DNA from: a virus | Length of the DNA: 23,322 bases | IMG/VR virus record: IMGVR_UViG_3300049448_000062 | Span: 1-23,322 of that record | Reading direction: 5' to 3' (one strand) | Shown here: in pieces, positions 1 through 7,550 of the stretch | Numbering within the stretch: the first letter of the stretch is position 1 | Layout: each line of letters begins with the position of its first letter | Translations under genes and position numbers: made by a program | The notes under the pieces: generated by a model | Told to the model about the DNA's origin: nothing | The model's input: the letters and a program-made list of their open reading frames with translations, nothing else | The model's database searches: none

Positions 1-32
1 CCGAAACGCGGGTTTTCGCTAATTAACTAGTT

Positions 33-527
33 ATGGGCAATCAGAACTCTGGAAGGCGTCCTAAGCCTACGGCGTTAAAGGTGTTACAGGGCAATCCAGG
101 AAAAAGGCCGTTGAATGGCTTGGAACCGAAGCCCCCGGCTGGCCTTGTGGTGAAGCCGAAGCTGTCGCCGATGGCTGCAGTCGTCTGGGACGAACTGGCG
201 CCGCTCGCCCAGGCGATGGGGACGCTAACCACGGCTGACATCAGGTCCTTCGGCACGCTCTGTGAGCTCCAGGCGACGTTTACGCTGGCGACACAGGAAA
301 AGTATCGGGAGGCGTTCACCCCGTTCATGGTCACGACGGCTGTGGACAGTGCGGGCACCGAACACATGAACGTGAAGGAACATCCGGCCATCAAACTGGA
401 GCGGGACACGGCGGCGGCGTTGCGGCCGTACTATGAGAAGTTTGGCTTGGAGCCGGTCGGACGGGCGCGGATTCAGATCCCGAAGGCTGACGAGCCTGTG
501 TCCAAGTGGGCGGGCGTCCTGAAGTGA
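33..527 (+). CDS. terS: Terminase small subunit, P27 family
   Basis: 164 aa. The N-terminus carries the P27-family signature GRRPKPTALKVLQGNPGKRP (residues 7-26), followed by a helical region and the WDELAPLAQAMGTLT segment typical of this family. The small subunit recognises phage DNA and loads the packaging motor. The ATG at 33 puts the signature at the usual place near the N-terminus, although no good Shine-Dalgarno is visible in the 32 bases before it. The stop overlaps the GTG of the large subunit by 4 bases (GTGA at 524-527), so the two are probably translationally coupled. Family assignment is by motif recognition. Confidence 0.93.
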   Translation: MGNQNSGRRPKPTALKVLQGNPGKRPLNGLEPKPPAGLVVKPKLSPMAAVVWDELAPLAQAMGTLTTADIRSFGTLCELQATFTLATQEKYREAFTPFMVTTAVDSAGTEHMNVKEHPAIKLERDTAAALRPYYEKFGLEPVGRARIQIPKADEPVSKWAGVLK

Positions 528-2080
528 CAGAAACCGCCGCCGCCCGCGCCATTCGCCTGATCAACCAACTGACGCACACGAAGGGGCCGTCAGCCGGCCA
601 GTCGTTCGACCTGCGACCGTGGCAGACCAAGATCCTGAAGCAGCTCTTCAAGACCAGGAAGGATGGGCTCCGCCAATACCGAACCTGCCTCCTGATGCTG
701 CCTCGAAAGAACGGCAAGTCGGAACTGGCGGCGGCTTTGGCGGTGTACTTCCTGCTGTTCGACGGGGAGATCGGCGCGGAAGTCTACAGCGCTGCGTCGG
801 ACAAGGACCAGGCGGCGCTGGTGTTCAACGTCGCCGCGCAGATGATCCGGAACGATGCGGAGTTGCTCGCCCAATGCGAGATCATCGACTCCCAGAAGCG
901 GATCGTCCATCGGAAGTCAGGCTCGTTCTATCGGGCTATCTCGGCTGAGGCGTACTCCAAGCACGGCTTCAACGCCTCGGTGGTGATCTACGACGAGCTG
1001 CACGCGGCGCCGTCTCGGGAGTTGTGGGACGTGCTCTCAACAAGCCAGGGCGCGCGCTCGCAACCTCTCATGATCGCCATTACCACGGCAGGGTATGACC
1101 GGCACTCGATCCTGTGGGAGCTCTACGCGCACGCCCAGAAGGTGGCCGAACACCCTGACCTAGACCCGACGTTCCTGCCGGTCCTGTACGAAGCGCCGAT
1201 CGATGCCGACTGGACCGACGAGAAAGTCTGGAAGCAGTGCAACCCAGCCCTTGGGGACTTTCGCAGCCTGGAAGAGATGCGGGTCATGGCGGCTCGAGCC
1301 AAGGAGATCCCGGCGCAGGAGAACACCTTTCGGCGCCTGTATCTGAACCAGTGGACCGAACAGGCCGCGCGTTGGATCTCGATGCCCTCCTGGGATGCCT
1401 GTTCGGTCGTCGGTTCAGCGTTATCGGTCGCGGAGTTCAGGGCGAGGCTGCGGGGTCGGAAGTGCTGGGTCGGCATGGACCTGAGCTCCACCAAAGACCT
1501 GACGGTGCTCGTGGCTGTCTTCCCTGGCGATGGGGGCTTCGACGTGCTGTGCCAGTTCTTCGTGCCGAAGGACAACATCCTTGGACGGTCGACGCGGGAC
1601 CGCGTGCCGTACACCGAATGGGAACGACTCGCGTATCTGATTGCCACGGCTGGGAACGTGGTCGATTACGAAGCCGTACGGCATCAACTCCTGCTGTGGG
1701 CGAAGGAGTTTGAGATCAAGCAGATCGCCTTCGACCCGTGGAACGCGACCGACCTCGTGAACCGGTTGCAGGATCAGGACGGCTTCACCTGCGTGCAAAT
1801 TCGGCAGGGGTTTGCCTCGCTATCCTCGGCCACGAAAGCGCTGGAACGCGCCGTTCTGGGCAAGGAGTTACGCCACGACGGACACCCGATTCTGCGGTGG
1901 AACATCAGCAACATCGCGGTGGAAACCGATCCGGCCGGCAATCTCAAGTTGTCGAAGCGCGTCTCCACTGAGCGGATTGACGGGGCCGCGGCACTGGTGA
2001 ATGCGTTGTCGGTGATGCAGCAGCCGCAAGTCGCTGAACCGCAGTACCAGATCATTGTGGCGGGAGGCCGGAAGTCGTGA
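524..2080 (+). CDS. terL: Terminase large subunit (ATPase-nuclease)
   Basis: 518 aa from the GTG at 524, chosen because it gives a GTGA overlap with the small subunit; an in-frame GTG at 506 would add six residues. The N-terminal packaging ATPase shows a Walker A-like PRKNGKS (residues 60-66) and Walker B VVIYDE (153-158). The C-terminal RNase H-like nuclease domain has the expected acidic residues: D319 in VGMDLSSTKD, D404 in IAFDPWN and D486 in STERIDGAAALVNAL. This is the Terminase_1 / YmfN-like type that pairs with P27 small subunits. The protein translocates DNA into the prohead through the portal and cuts the concatemer. It is full length with no missing catalytic residue. The stop overlaps the next gene by 4 bases. 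Confidence 0.95.
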   Translation: MTETAAARAIRLINQLTHTKGPSAGQSFDLRPWQTKILKQLFKTRKDGLRQYRTCLLMLPRKNGKSELAAALAVYFLLFDGEIGAEVYSAASDKDQAALVFNVAAQMIRNDAELLAQCEIIDSQKRIVHRKSGSFYRAISAEAYSKHGFNASVVIYDELHAAPSRELWDVLSTSQGARSQPLMIAITTAGYDRHSILWELYAHAQKVAEHPDLDPTFLPVLYEAPIDADWTDEKVWKQCNPALGDFRSLEEMRVMAARAKEIPAQENTFRRLYLNQWTEQAARWISMPSWDACSVVGSALSVAEFRARLRGRKCWVGMDLSSTKDLTVLVAVFPGDGGFDVLCQFFVPKDNILGRSTRDRVPYTEWERLAYLIATAGNVVDYEAVRHQLLLWAKEFEIKQIAFDPWNATDLVNRLQDQDGFTCVQIRQGFASLSSATKALERAVLGKELRHDGHPILRWNISNIAVETDPAGNLKLSKRVSTERIDGAAALVNALSVMQQPQVAEPQYQIIVAGGRKS

Positions 2081-2271
2081 GACGTGGTGCCCGTCGAACG
2101 GTGTGTGCGCCTGACGAGGCCGGATCATCGGTCAGCGTCTACTTGCCGGCTCGTCTCCACGATCGCCTCGCGCAGTTGGCGTATCAGCACGACATCTCCG
2201 TGTCACAGGTCATGCGCAACCTCCTGATTCTTCGGCTCCCGAAGCCGCCCTCAATCTCTACAGATAAATAG
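2077..2271 (+). CDS. Small ribbon-helix-helix (CopG/Arc-like) protein
   Basis: 64 aa starting at GTG (GTGA overlap with terL), with a clear GGGAGG at 2062-2067, 9 bases upstream. After a basic N-terminus comes a strand-like segment SSVSVYLPARLHDRLAQLA followed by YQHDISVSQVMRNLLILRL, the strand-helix-helix layout of RHH DNA-binding proteins. Such proteins act as dimers or tetramers on palindromic operators. A 15-bp perfect palindrome lies 17 bases after its stop, just before the capsid gene, which makes it a candidate target. RHH proteins are not a standard member of the terminase-capsid interval. The fold call rests on pattern only; direct regulation of the capsid gene is inference. Confidence 0.7.
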   Translation: MRRGARRTVCAPDEAGSSVSVYLPARLHDRLAQLAYQHDISVSQVMRNLLILRLPKPPSISTDK

Positions 2272-2288
2272 CCGACCTCGGCATCCGT

Positions 2289-2303
2289 CTTTACACTGTA
2301 AAG
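2289..2303. promoter_or_regulatory. 15-bp perfect palindrome before capsid gene; candidate operator/promoter
   Basis: CTTTACACTGTAAAG is a perfect inverted repeat with 7-base arms around a central C, four bases before the capsid gene ATG at 2307. The loop is too short for an RNA hairpin, so a DNA-binding site is more likely. The contained TACACT matches a -10 hexamer at 4 of 6 positions, but no -35 is seen at 16-18 bp. The octamer TTTACACT recurs at 20289 before the tail tube gene. The gap 2272-2306 holds nothing else obvious and no strong Shine-Dalgarno. Confidence 0.5.
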
Positions 2304-2306
2304 TGG

Positions 2307-4301
2307 ATGCTCATACAAAGGGCGTACTCGTTTCTCCACGTCAAGAACGTGGACGGCGAGAAGCGTGTCATCACCGGCACCGCGACGACCCCGACGCCTG
2401 ATCGCATGGGCGACGTGGTTGAGCCGATGGGTGTCAACTACAAGAACCCGCTCCCGCTGCTGCTGTATCACGATTCGAAGCAGCCGGTCGGGCAAGTCAA
2501 GTTCTCCAAGCCAACCAAGGACGGCATCGCGTTCGAAGCCTCCATTCCAGCCATCTCTGAACCTGGCCGGTTGAAGGATCGCGTCGATGAAGCCTGGCAG
2601 TCGGTGAAGGCTGGCCTGCTGGCTGGCGTCTCGATTGGCTTCCGCTCACTCGAAGAAGCGTTCATGAAAGACACGGGCGGCATTCGGTTCCTCCAGTCAG
2701 AAGTGCTGGAGTTGAGCCTGGTCGCCGTGCCAGCGAACGCCGAAGCCACCATCTCCACCATCAAATCTCTCGACGTTGGCGCGCCCGCGACAGGGATCAG
2801 CGCTGATCGTCGCCACCCCTCGGCCGCGTCAGGCCTGCCTGTTGTCACGTTGACCACACACAAGGACCAGACCATGACGCACCGAGACAAGATCACCGCC
2901 TTCACGGGCGAACGCGCGTCCAAGCTCGCCAAGATGAACGAGCTGGCCGGCGCCAACGACGGCACCACGATGGATGCCGCCACGCAGGAATCGTTCGACA
3001 CGCTCACCGCCGAGATCAAGAGCATCGATGCGGATCTCGCCCGCCTCGAAACGCTGGACTCGCTGAACAAAGCGCAGGCCATCCAGGTCAATACCGAGAA
3101 CCCGACGCTGGCGCCGCGTGGTCCCTCGACACCGGTCGTCGGTGTCAAGGAAAGCATCCCGGCCGACCTCGAGTTCGCGCGCATGGTGCTCTGCAAGGCG
3201 GCCTCGTATATCGAAATGCAGAAGGGCAACTTCGTCACCCCGCTGCAGATCGCCAAGAGCCGGTTTCCCTCGGCCGAGCGCATCCACAACTACCTGATCG
3301 CGAAGACGGCGGTCATCGGTGGCACGACCACGGACAGCAACTACGCGGCCGCCCTGCTCGCGCAGGCCACGGTCCTGGAGTCGGCGTTCCTGGAGTTCCT
3401 CCGTCCCCGTACCATCGTCGGGAAGTTCGGGACCACGACCGCCACTGGCGTCGCGATTCCGTCCCTGAAGCGGGTGCCCTTCAACGTCAAGATCCAGTCG
3501 CAGACCTCCGGTGCGTCGGCGGGCTGGGTGGGAGAAGGCAAGCCGAAGCTGGTGACAAAGTTCAACACCACTTCGACCACCCTGCTCTTCACGAAGATCG
3601 CGGCGATTGCCGTGATCACCGAGGAGCTCGCGCGGTTCTCGTTCCCCGGCGCGGAAACGCTGGTGCGCGATGAACTGGCCAAGGCCGTCATCGAGCGGCT
3701 GGATCGGGACTTCATCGATCCGGACAAGGCCGTCTCAAGCGGCGTCAATCCGGCGTCGATCACCAACGGCGTGACGGCCAAGTCTGGCGCCGGCACCTCG
3801 GCGGCGAACGTCCTGACCGACGTCCAGAACCTCGTGGCGCCGTTTCTCCTGGCGAACTACGACGTATCGGATCTCGTGCTCATCATGCCGAACTCCCTGG
3901 CGCTGGTCCTCTCGCTCATGCAGAACTCGCTGGGCCAGGACTCGTTCAAGGGGATGACGGCGCAGGGCGGGACGCTGGCCGGGATTCCGGTCATCACCTC
4001 GCAGTACGCGGCCTTCGGCTCTTCTTACGGCAACGTGGTCATCTGCGTCAGCGCGGGCAACATTGCCCTGGCCGACGACGGGACCGTCAGCGTGGATGCG
4101 AGCCGCGAGGCGTCCATCGAAATGGTGGACTCTTCGAGCCAGGACGCGACGTCCGGCACGGGCGCCTCACAGGTCTCCATGTTCCAGACCAACAGCATCG
4201 CGCTGCGCGCGGAACGCGAGATCAACTGGAAGAAGCTCCGGTCGGACGCCGTCACGTTCCAGGACGACGTCAACTGGGGCAGCATCGGTTCGCCGTACTA
4301 G
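2307..4301 (+). CDS. Prohead protease (S78) fused to HK97-type major capsid protein
   Basis: 664 aa. Residues 1-160 are an S78/U35 prohead protease: catalytic His55 in LLLYHDSKQPVGQ, Ser109 in LLAGVSIGF, and SEVLELSLVAVPANAEA (131-147) supplying the usual acidic residue. Residues 190-260 form a helical delta/scaffold-like region, and about 280-660 are an HK97-fold capsid, including the substituted-serine-like stretch ATVLESAFLEFLRPRTIVGK and PSLKRVPF. In most phages these are two genes; here there is one open frame with no stop. An internal ATG at 2874 (Met190) is preceded by AAGGA at 2862-2866 with 7-base spacing, so a separate 475-aa capsid precursor could also be made. The protease would release the mature capsid by cutting the delta region. 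The ATG at 2307 has only a weak ribosome site. Confidence 0.93.
   Translation: MLIQRAYSFLHVKNVDGEKRVITGTATTPTPDRMGDVVEPMGVNYKNPLPLLLYHDSKQPVGQVKFSKPTKDGIAFEASIPAISEPGRLKDRVDEAWQSVKAGLLAGVSIGFRSLEEAFMKDTGGIRFLQSEVLELSLVAVPANAEATISTIKSLDVGAPATGISADRRHPSAASGLPVVTLTTHKDQTMTHRDKITAFTGERASKLAKMNELAGANDGTTMDAATQESFDTLTAEIKSIDADLARLETLDSLNKAQAIQVNTENPTLAPRGPSTPVVGVKESIPADLEFARMVLCKAASYIEMQKGNFVTPLQIAKSRFPSAERIHNYLIAKTAVIGGTTTDSNYAAALLAQATVLESAFLEFLRPRTIVGKFGTTTATGVAIPSLKRVPFNVKIQSQTSGASAGWVGEGKPKLVTKFNTTSTTLLFTKIAAIAVITEELARFSFPGAETLVRDELAKAVIERLDRDFIDPDKAVSSGVNPASITNGVTAKSGAGTSAANVLTDVQNLVAPFLLANYDVSDLVLIMPNSLALVLSLMQNSLGQDSFKGMTAQGGTLAGIPVITSQYAAFGSSYGNVVICVSAGNIALADDGTVSVDASREASIEMVDSSSQDATSGTGASQVSMFQTNSIALRAEREINWKKLRSDAVTFQDDVNWGSIGSPY
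2862..2876 (+). promoter_or_regulatory. Internal ribosome binding site and ATG inside the protease-capsid gene
   Basis: AAGGA at 2862-2866 is 7 bases before an in-frame ATG at 2874. The ATG sits exactly at the junction between the protease part and the capsid delta-domain part (MTHRDKITAFTGERA). It looks better as a start signal than the one at the annotated gene start. Confidence 0.55.
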
Positions 4302-4323
4302 AGCGAGCCGCGGTAGTCAATCC

Positions 4324-4351
4324 GACGGGCGGGGCTTCGGCTCCGTCCGTC
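4324..4351 (+). other. Very stable hairpin with UUCG loop after the capsid gene
   Basis: GACGGGCGGGGC (4324-4335) pairs with GCTCCGTCCGTC (4340-4351) along all 12 positions, ten Watson-Crick and two G-U, closing a C(UUCG)G tetraloop. It starts 22 bases after the capsid stop. No U-tract follows (CGCCTCGCG), so a classical intrinsic terminator is unlikely; a 3' mRNA-stabilising or processing element fits better. The rest of the gap 4302-4372 shows only the ribosome site of the next gene. Confidence 0.75.
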
Positions 4352-4372
4352 GCCTCGCGTTTGAGGATGCGT

Positions 4373-4639
4373 ATGACCGTCACCGTCCTGGCGTTGCGGG
4401 ACTTCTACTACTGCGGGCAAGACATCACCGCTGGCCAACCCGTGGCCATGATACCGATCGACGCCGCCGTGGAAGCACGGGCCGGCAACGTCAGCCTCGA
4501 CAAACAACTCCCCACCTATCACCGCCGAGACCTTCGGGCAGAAGAGGCTCCGCTGATGGCAGCCGTGCTTGAGGCGCTGCCCCCGGACCCGCCGAAGGTC
4601 GTGAAGCGTCGCCGCAGTCGCAAGAAGGTCATCGCTTGA
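4373..4639 (+). CDS. Small phage protein between capsid and portal
   Basis: 88 aa from the ATG at 4373, preceded by GAGG at 4363-4366 with 6-base spacing; TTG 4361 and ATG 4367 are in-frame alternatives but lack a spaced ribosome site. The first 50 residues look like a small beta-rich fold (MTVTVLALRDFYYCGQDI, then AGQPVAMIPIDAAVEARAGN). The tail is strongly basic (KVVKRRRSRKKVIA). Small ORFs of this general pattern occur beside phage head genes, but I cannot give a function. The stop overlaps the portal start by 4 bases (TTGA). The basic tail could bind DNA; that is inference. Confidence 0.75.
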   Translation: MTVTVLALRDFYYCGQDITAGQPVAMIPIDAAVEARAGNVSLDKQLPTYHRRDLRAEEAPLMAAVLEALPPDPPKVVKRRRSRKKVIA

Positions 4640-6066
4640 CATTCTTCGGCCTCACGATTACCAGAGACAAGGGTTCCCTGACGATTCGTCGGAAGGACGC
4701 TGTTCCCCCGATGGGCCTGACGGACGCGTGGCGCAGCACGGGTGGTTGGTGGCCACTGGTGCGCGAGTCCTTCGCAGGCGCCTGGCAGCGGAATGTGGTC
4801 GTAGACCGGCAGACCGTGATGACGTACGGCGCGGTCTGGGCCTGCATGACCCTGATCGCCGCGGACATCGCGAAGCTGTGGATCAAGCTGGTGCAGGAAG
4901 ACGCGAACGGCATCTGCACGGAAGTCGACAACCCCGCATATTCGCCCGTGCTCGCGAAGCCGAACCACTTCCAAACGCGCGTGAAGTTCTTCGAGTCGTG
5001 GATGCTGTCGAAGCTATCCTGGGGCAACACCTACGTGCTCAAGGAGCGCAACCATCGCGGCGGCACGAATCAGGGGAACGTGGTAGCGCTCTACGTGCTG
5101 GACCCGTCCAAGGTCAAGGTGCTCGTGGCGCCGGATGGGGCGGTCTTCTATCAGTTGACGACGGATTATCTCTCAGGCATTCAGGAGTCGTCGCTGATCG
5201 TCCCAGCCAGCGAGATCATCCACGACATTTGCGTGCCGTTGTATCACCCGCTCTGCGGCATCTCGCCCATTTACGCCTGCGGCCTCGCCGCGATGCAGGG
5301 CCTGAAGATCCAGCAGAACTCTGAGAACTTCTTCGCCAACGGCTTGCAGTTGAGCGGCATCTTGACGGCGCCAGGCGTGATCAGCGCAGAGACGGCCAAG
5401 CGTCTCGAGGACCACTTCAACGAGTACTACTTGGGCGAACACAATCGCGGGAAGGTGGCCGCGCTCGGAGACGGGTTGAAGTTTGAGCCGCTGACCTCGA
5501 CCGCCGTGGACGCGCAGTTGATCGATCAGTTGAAGTGGACGGCCGAGAACGTCTGCGCCTGTTTCCATGTGCCTGGGTACATGGTGGGCATCGGGCCGCC
5601 GCCGCCGTACACCGACATCCAGTCGATCAACCTCCAGTACTACACGCAGGCATTGCAGAACCCGATCGAGAACATGGAGATCCTGCTGAACGAGGGCCTG
5701 GAGCTCCCGACCAACCTGTCCGTCGAGTTCGATCTGGACGCACTCGCGCGCATGGACGCGAAGACGCAGATGGAGACGGCCTCGGCAGGCGTCAAGGGCA
5801 GCATCTTCACGGTGAACGAGGCACGCGCTCGATTTAACTTGGAGCCCAAGACAGGCGGCGACGAAATCTTCCTTCAACAGCAGTATTACAGCTTGGAAGC
5901 GCTGAACAAGCGGGACTCGATGGCTCCAGCCCCTGCGTCCATGACGCCAGCACCAGTTGGACAGGCAGATCCCACGCAGCCTGATCCACAGAAAACACTG
6001 TCTGACTTCAGGGACGCGGTTCGTCGTAAGGCTGCAGATGCTGGCCTATTGGCGGCAGTGGCATGA
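4636..6066 (+). CDS. Portal protein, HK97/Phage_portal family
   Basis: 476 aa from a TTG at 4636, supported by GAAGG at 4624-4628 (7-base spacing) and the TTGA overlap; an ATG at 4711 is the next candidate. Family features are the DRQTVMTYGAVWACMTLIA helix-forming segment near residue 60, KPNHFQTRVKFFESWMLSKL followed by the GNTYVLKERN strand, GISPIYACG, and a C-terminal clip/wing region. The portal is a dodecameric ring at one capsid vertex through which terL packs DNA and to which the connectors bind. Its position after the capsid gene is unusual for the HK97 group. The last 59 bases overlap the 3' end of an opposite-strand HNH gene. The stop sits in ATGA (6063-6066), as if it once overlapped a downstream start. 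Confidence 0.93.
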   Translation: MTFFGLTITRDKGSLTIRRKDAVPPMGLTDAWRSTGGWWPLVRESFAGAWQRNVVVDRQTVMTYGAVWACMTLIAADIAKLWIKLVQEDANGICTEVDNPAYSPVLAKPNHFQTRVKFFESWMLSKLSWGNTYVLKERNHRGGTNQGNVVALYVLDPSKVKVLVAPDGAVFYQLTTDYLSGIQESSLIVPASEIIHDICVPLYHPLCGISPIYACGLAAMQGLKIQQNSENFFANGLQLSGILTAPGVISAETAKRLEDHFNEYYLGEHNRGKVAALGDGLKFEPLTSTAVDAQLIDQLKWTAENVCACFHVPGYMVGIGPPPPYTDIQSINLQYYTQALQNPIENMEILLNEGLELPTNLSVEFDLDALARMDAKTQMETASAGVKGSIFTVNEARARFNLEPKTGGDEIFLQQQYYSLEALNKRDSMAPAPASMTPAPVGQADPTQPDPQKTLSDFRDAVRRKAADAGLLAAVA

Positions 6067-6583
6067 GGTGGTTGCGCTTCTTCTTGTTCGCGGTGCTCGT
6101 CAAGATTTGCAGGTTGGCTTCGACGTGCAGCCCGCAGACGATTGGACTGTTCAGGGGGACGATGTGATCGACGTCATGCTTGACGCCAGTCCGCTCTGTG
6201 AGTCTCAGCGCCTCCAGATAGACGGCCTTGATGGCTTCCGAGTTGGCCCAGGTCGGCGTGGCTTGGCGTTTCATCGCCATACGACGCATGACCAATTCCC
6301 GCTTGCGGTGTCGATTCTCAGATACCCATCTCTTCTCATTTTGGCGATGGCGATCGCTATTGGCTGCGCGCCACTTGCGCCACTCGTTTATTTTATGTTC
6401 CTTGTTGTTTTGGTACCACTCTGCGTAGGCGTTTGGGTGTGCTCGTCTCCACTTGGTCAGCTTCTGAATGTTGCATGGACGACAAGTGTACGAAAGCCCA
6501 TCTGGGGACGCCCGTCTAGTGCCGAACTCCGTTCGTGGCTTCCTGCATTCGCAGACGTTGCACCGCTTCAGTTCATCGATCAT
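6008..6583 (-). CDS. HNH homing-type endonuclease, free-standing
   Basis: 191 aa read on the minus strand from the ATG at 6583. The N-terminus has a zinc-finger-like Cys set (C8, C11, C34, C37 in RCNVCECRK and YTCRPCN), the middle is rich in Arg, Lys and Trp, and the C-terminus has the HNH motif: HDVDHIVPL (136-144), LHVEANLQI (152-160) and TANKKKRN (164-171). Such enzymes nick or cut DNA and spread into intergenic spots of phage genomes. The region is visibly more AT-rich than its neighbours, a sign of transfer. It sits between portal and fibre genes against the direction of all nearby structural genes. Its 3' end overlaps portal by 59 bases. A possible extended -10 (TGG-CATAAT on the minus strand, 6594-6602) would give a nearly leaderless transcript. 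Confidence 0.9.
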   Translation of the reverse strand: MIDELKRCNVCECRKPRTEFGTRRASPDGLSYTCRPCNIQKLTKWRRAHPNAYAEWYQNNKEHKINEWRKWRAANSDRHRQNEKRWVSENRHRKRELVMRRMAMKRQATPTWANSEAIKAVYLEALRLTERTGVKHDVDHIVPLNSPIVCGLHVEANLQILTSTANKKKRNHLMPLPPIGQHLQPYDEPRP

Positions 6584-6596
6584 GCCCAAGGCAATT

Positions 6597-7550
6597 ATGC
6601 CATTTAACGTCGACCAGATGGCGGACGTCGTGGTCTCCACAATTAAGGAGATCGTCAGCCCAATTGCCGCACGCCTGAAGGCCATCGAGGCCCGTGAGCC
6701 TATTCACGGCAAGGACGGCGAGATCGGTCCAGTCGGGCCAGCAGGCAAGGATGGCGTCAGCCTAACAGCGGCCGATGTCGAGCCGCTTGTCACGGTAGCT
6801 GTGACGAAAGCATTCCTGGCCCTGCCAACTCCCAAAGACGGGGCAGACGGCCTGGCTGGCAAGGATGGGGCTGACGGGCTGCAGGGCAAAGACGGGGCTC
6901 CTGGTCTCGACGGGAAAGATGGCGCCGAAGGTCTCCAGGGCAAGGACGGAGCGCAGGGACTGCAAGGCAAGGACGGCGCCGATGGCCTGAACGGGAAAGA
7001 TGGCGCTGACGGGCGAGATGGCGTCGACGGCAAGGATGGGCGAGACGGCATCGACGGGAAAGACGGCAAGGACGGCTCCAGCGTGACGCTGGACGACGTG
7101 GCCCCACTGGTTGAGGCGTCGGTAGCCAAGGCTGTTGCGGCCATTCCTGCGGCCAAGGACGGCGCCCCAGGCCACGACGGGGCAAACGGCAAGGATGGGC
7201 GAGATGGCTTGCCAGGCGTGCCGGGGCTGACCGGCGAGAAGGGCATCGACGGGACCGACGGCAAGGACGGCCTCGGCTTCGATGACGTCCACGTCGAGCA
7301 CGACGGGCATGGCGGATTCACCCTGAAGTTCATCCGCGGCGACCGCTCCAAGACATTCGGCGTGTTCCAGGTGCCTCGGTTTGAGTACCACGGCGTCTGG
7401 ACCCCCAAGCAGTACGAGAAGGGTGACGGCGTGACGTGGGCCGGCTCCCTGTGGATCGCGAAAACGACGACCTCCATGAAACCTGGTGACGGGTCTGACG
7501 GTTGGCAGCTCGCCGTCAAACGTGGCGCTGATGGGAAAAATGGCAAATGA
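6597..7550 (+). CDS. Collagen-like fibre protein with C-terminal carbohydrate-binding-like domain
   Basis: 317 aa from the ATG at 6597 (AAGG at 6588-6591, 5-base spacing); an ATG at 6582 is the alternative. A helical N-terminus (residues 3-34) is followed by Gly-X-Y repeats at about 38-53, 81-160 and 186-226, dominated by GKDGADG and GLQGKDG units. Two related non-collagen segments (58-80, TAADVEPLVTVAVTKAF; 164-186, TLDDVAPLVEASVAKAV) interrupt them and probably form trimeric coiled coils. The C-terminus (about 266-310, GVWTPKQYEKGDGVTWAG and W303) resembles the compact CBM5/12-like module found in phage fibres and chitinases. A trimeric fibre on the head or neck is likely; host adhesion is inferred. 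It is coupled by ATGA to the DUF115-like gene, which opens the glycosylation block, so it is a natural glycosylation substrate. Confidence 0.88.
   Translation: MPFNVDQMADVVVSTIKEIVSPIAARLKAIEAREPIHGKDGEIGPVGPAGKDGVSLTAADVEPLVTVAVTKAFLALPTPKDGADGLAGKDGADGLQGKDGAPGLDGKDGAEGLQGKDGAQGLQGKDGADGLNGKDGADGRDGVDGKDGRDGIDGKDGKDGSSVTLDDVAPLVEASVAKAVAAIPAAKDGAPGHDGANGKDGRDGLPGVPGLTGEKGIDGTDGKDGLGFDDVHVEHDGHGGFTLKFIRGDRSKTFGVFQVPRFEYHGVWTPKQYEKGDGVTWAGSLWIAKTTTSMKPGDGSDGWQLAVKRGADGKNGK

Noticed and set aside
2468-3289. 273-codon minus-strand frame
   Set aside because: Antisense to the protease-capsid gene; no ribosome site or recognisable motif.
4324-4351. Intrinsic terminator after the capsid gene
   Set aside because: Very strong stem, but the following bases contain no U-tract and the portal must be transcribed from the same strand.
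5957-6607. 216-codon plus-strand open frame as a gene
   Set aside because: It is antisense to the HNH endonuclease and codon-aligned with it, which explains the lack of stops.
6700-7270. CRISPR-like or tandem DNA repeats
   Set aside because: The regularity (GGCAAGGACGG-type units) follows from collagen Gly-X-Y coding and has no constant repeat-spacer pattern.
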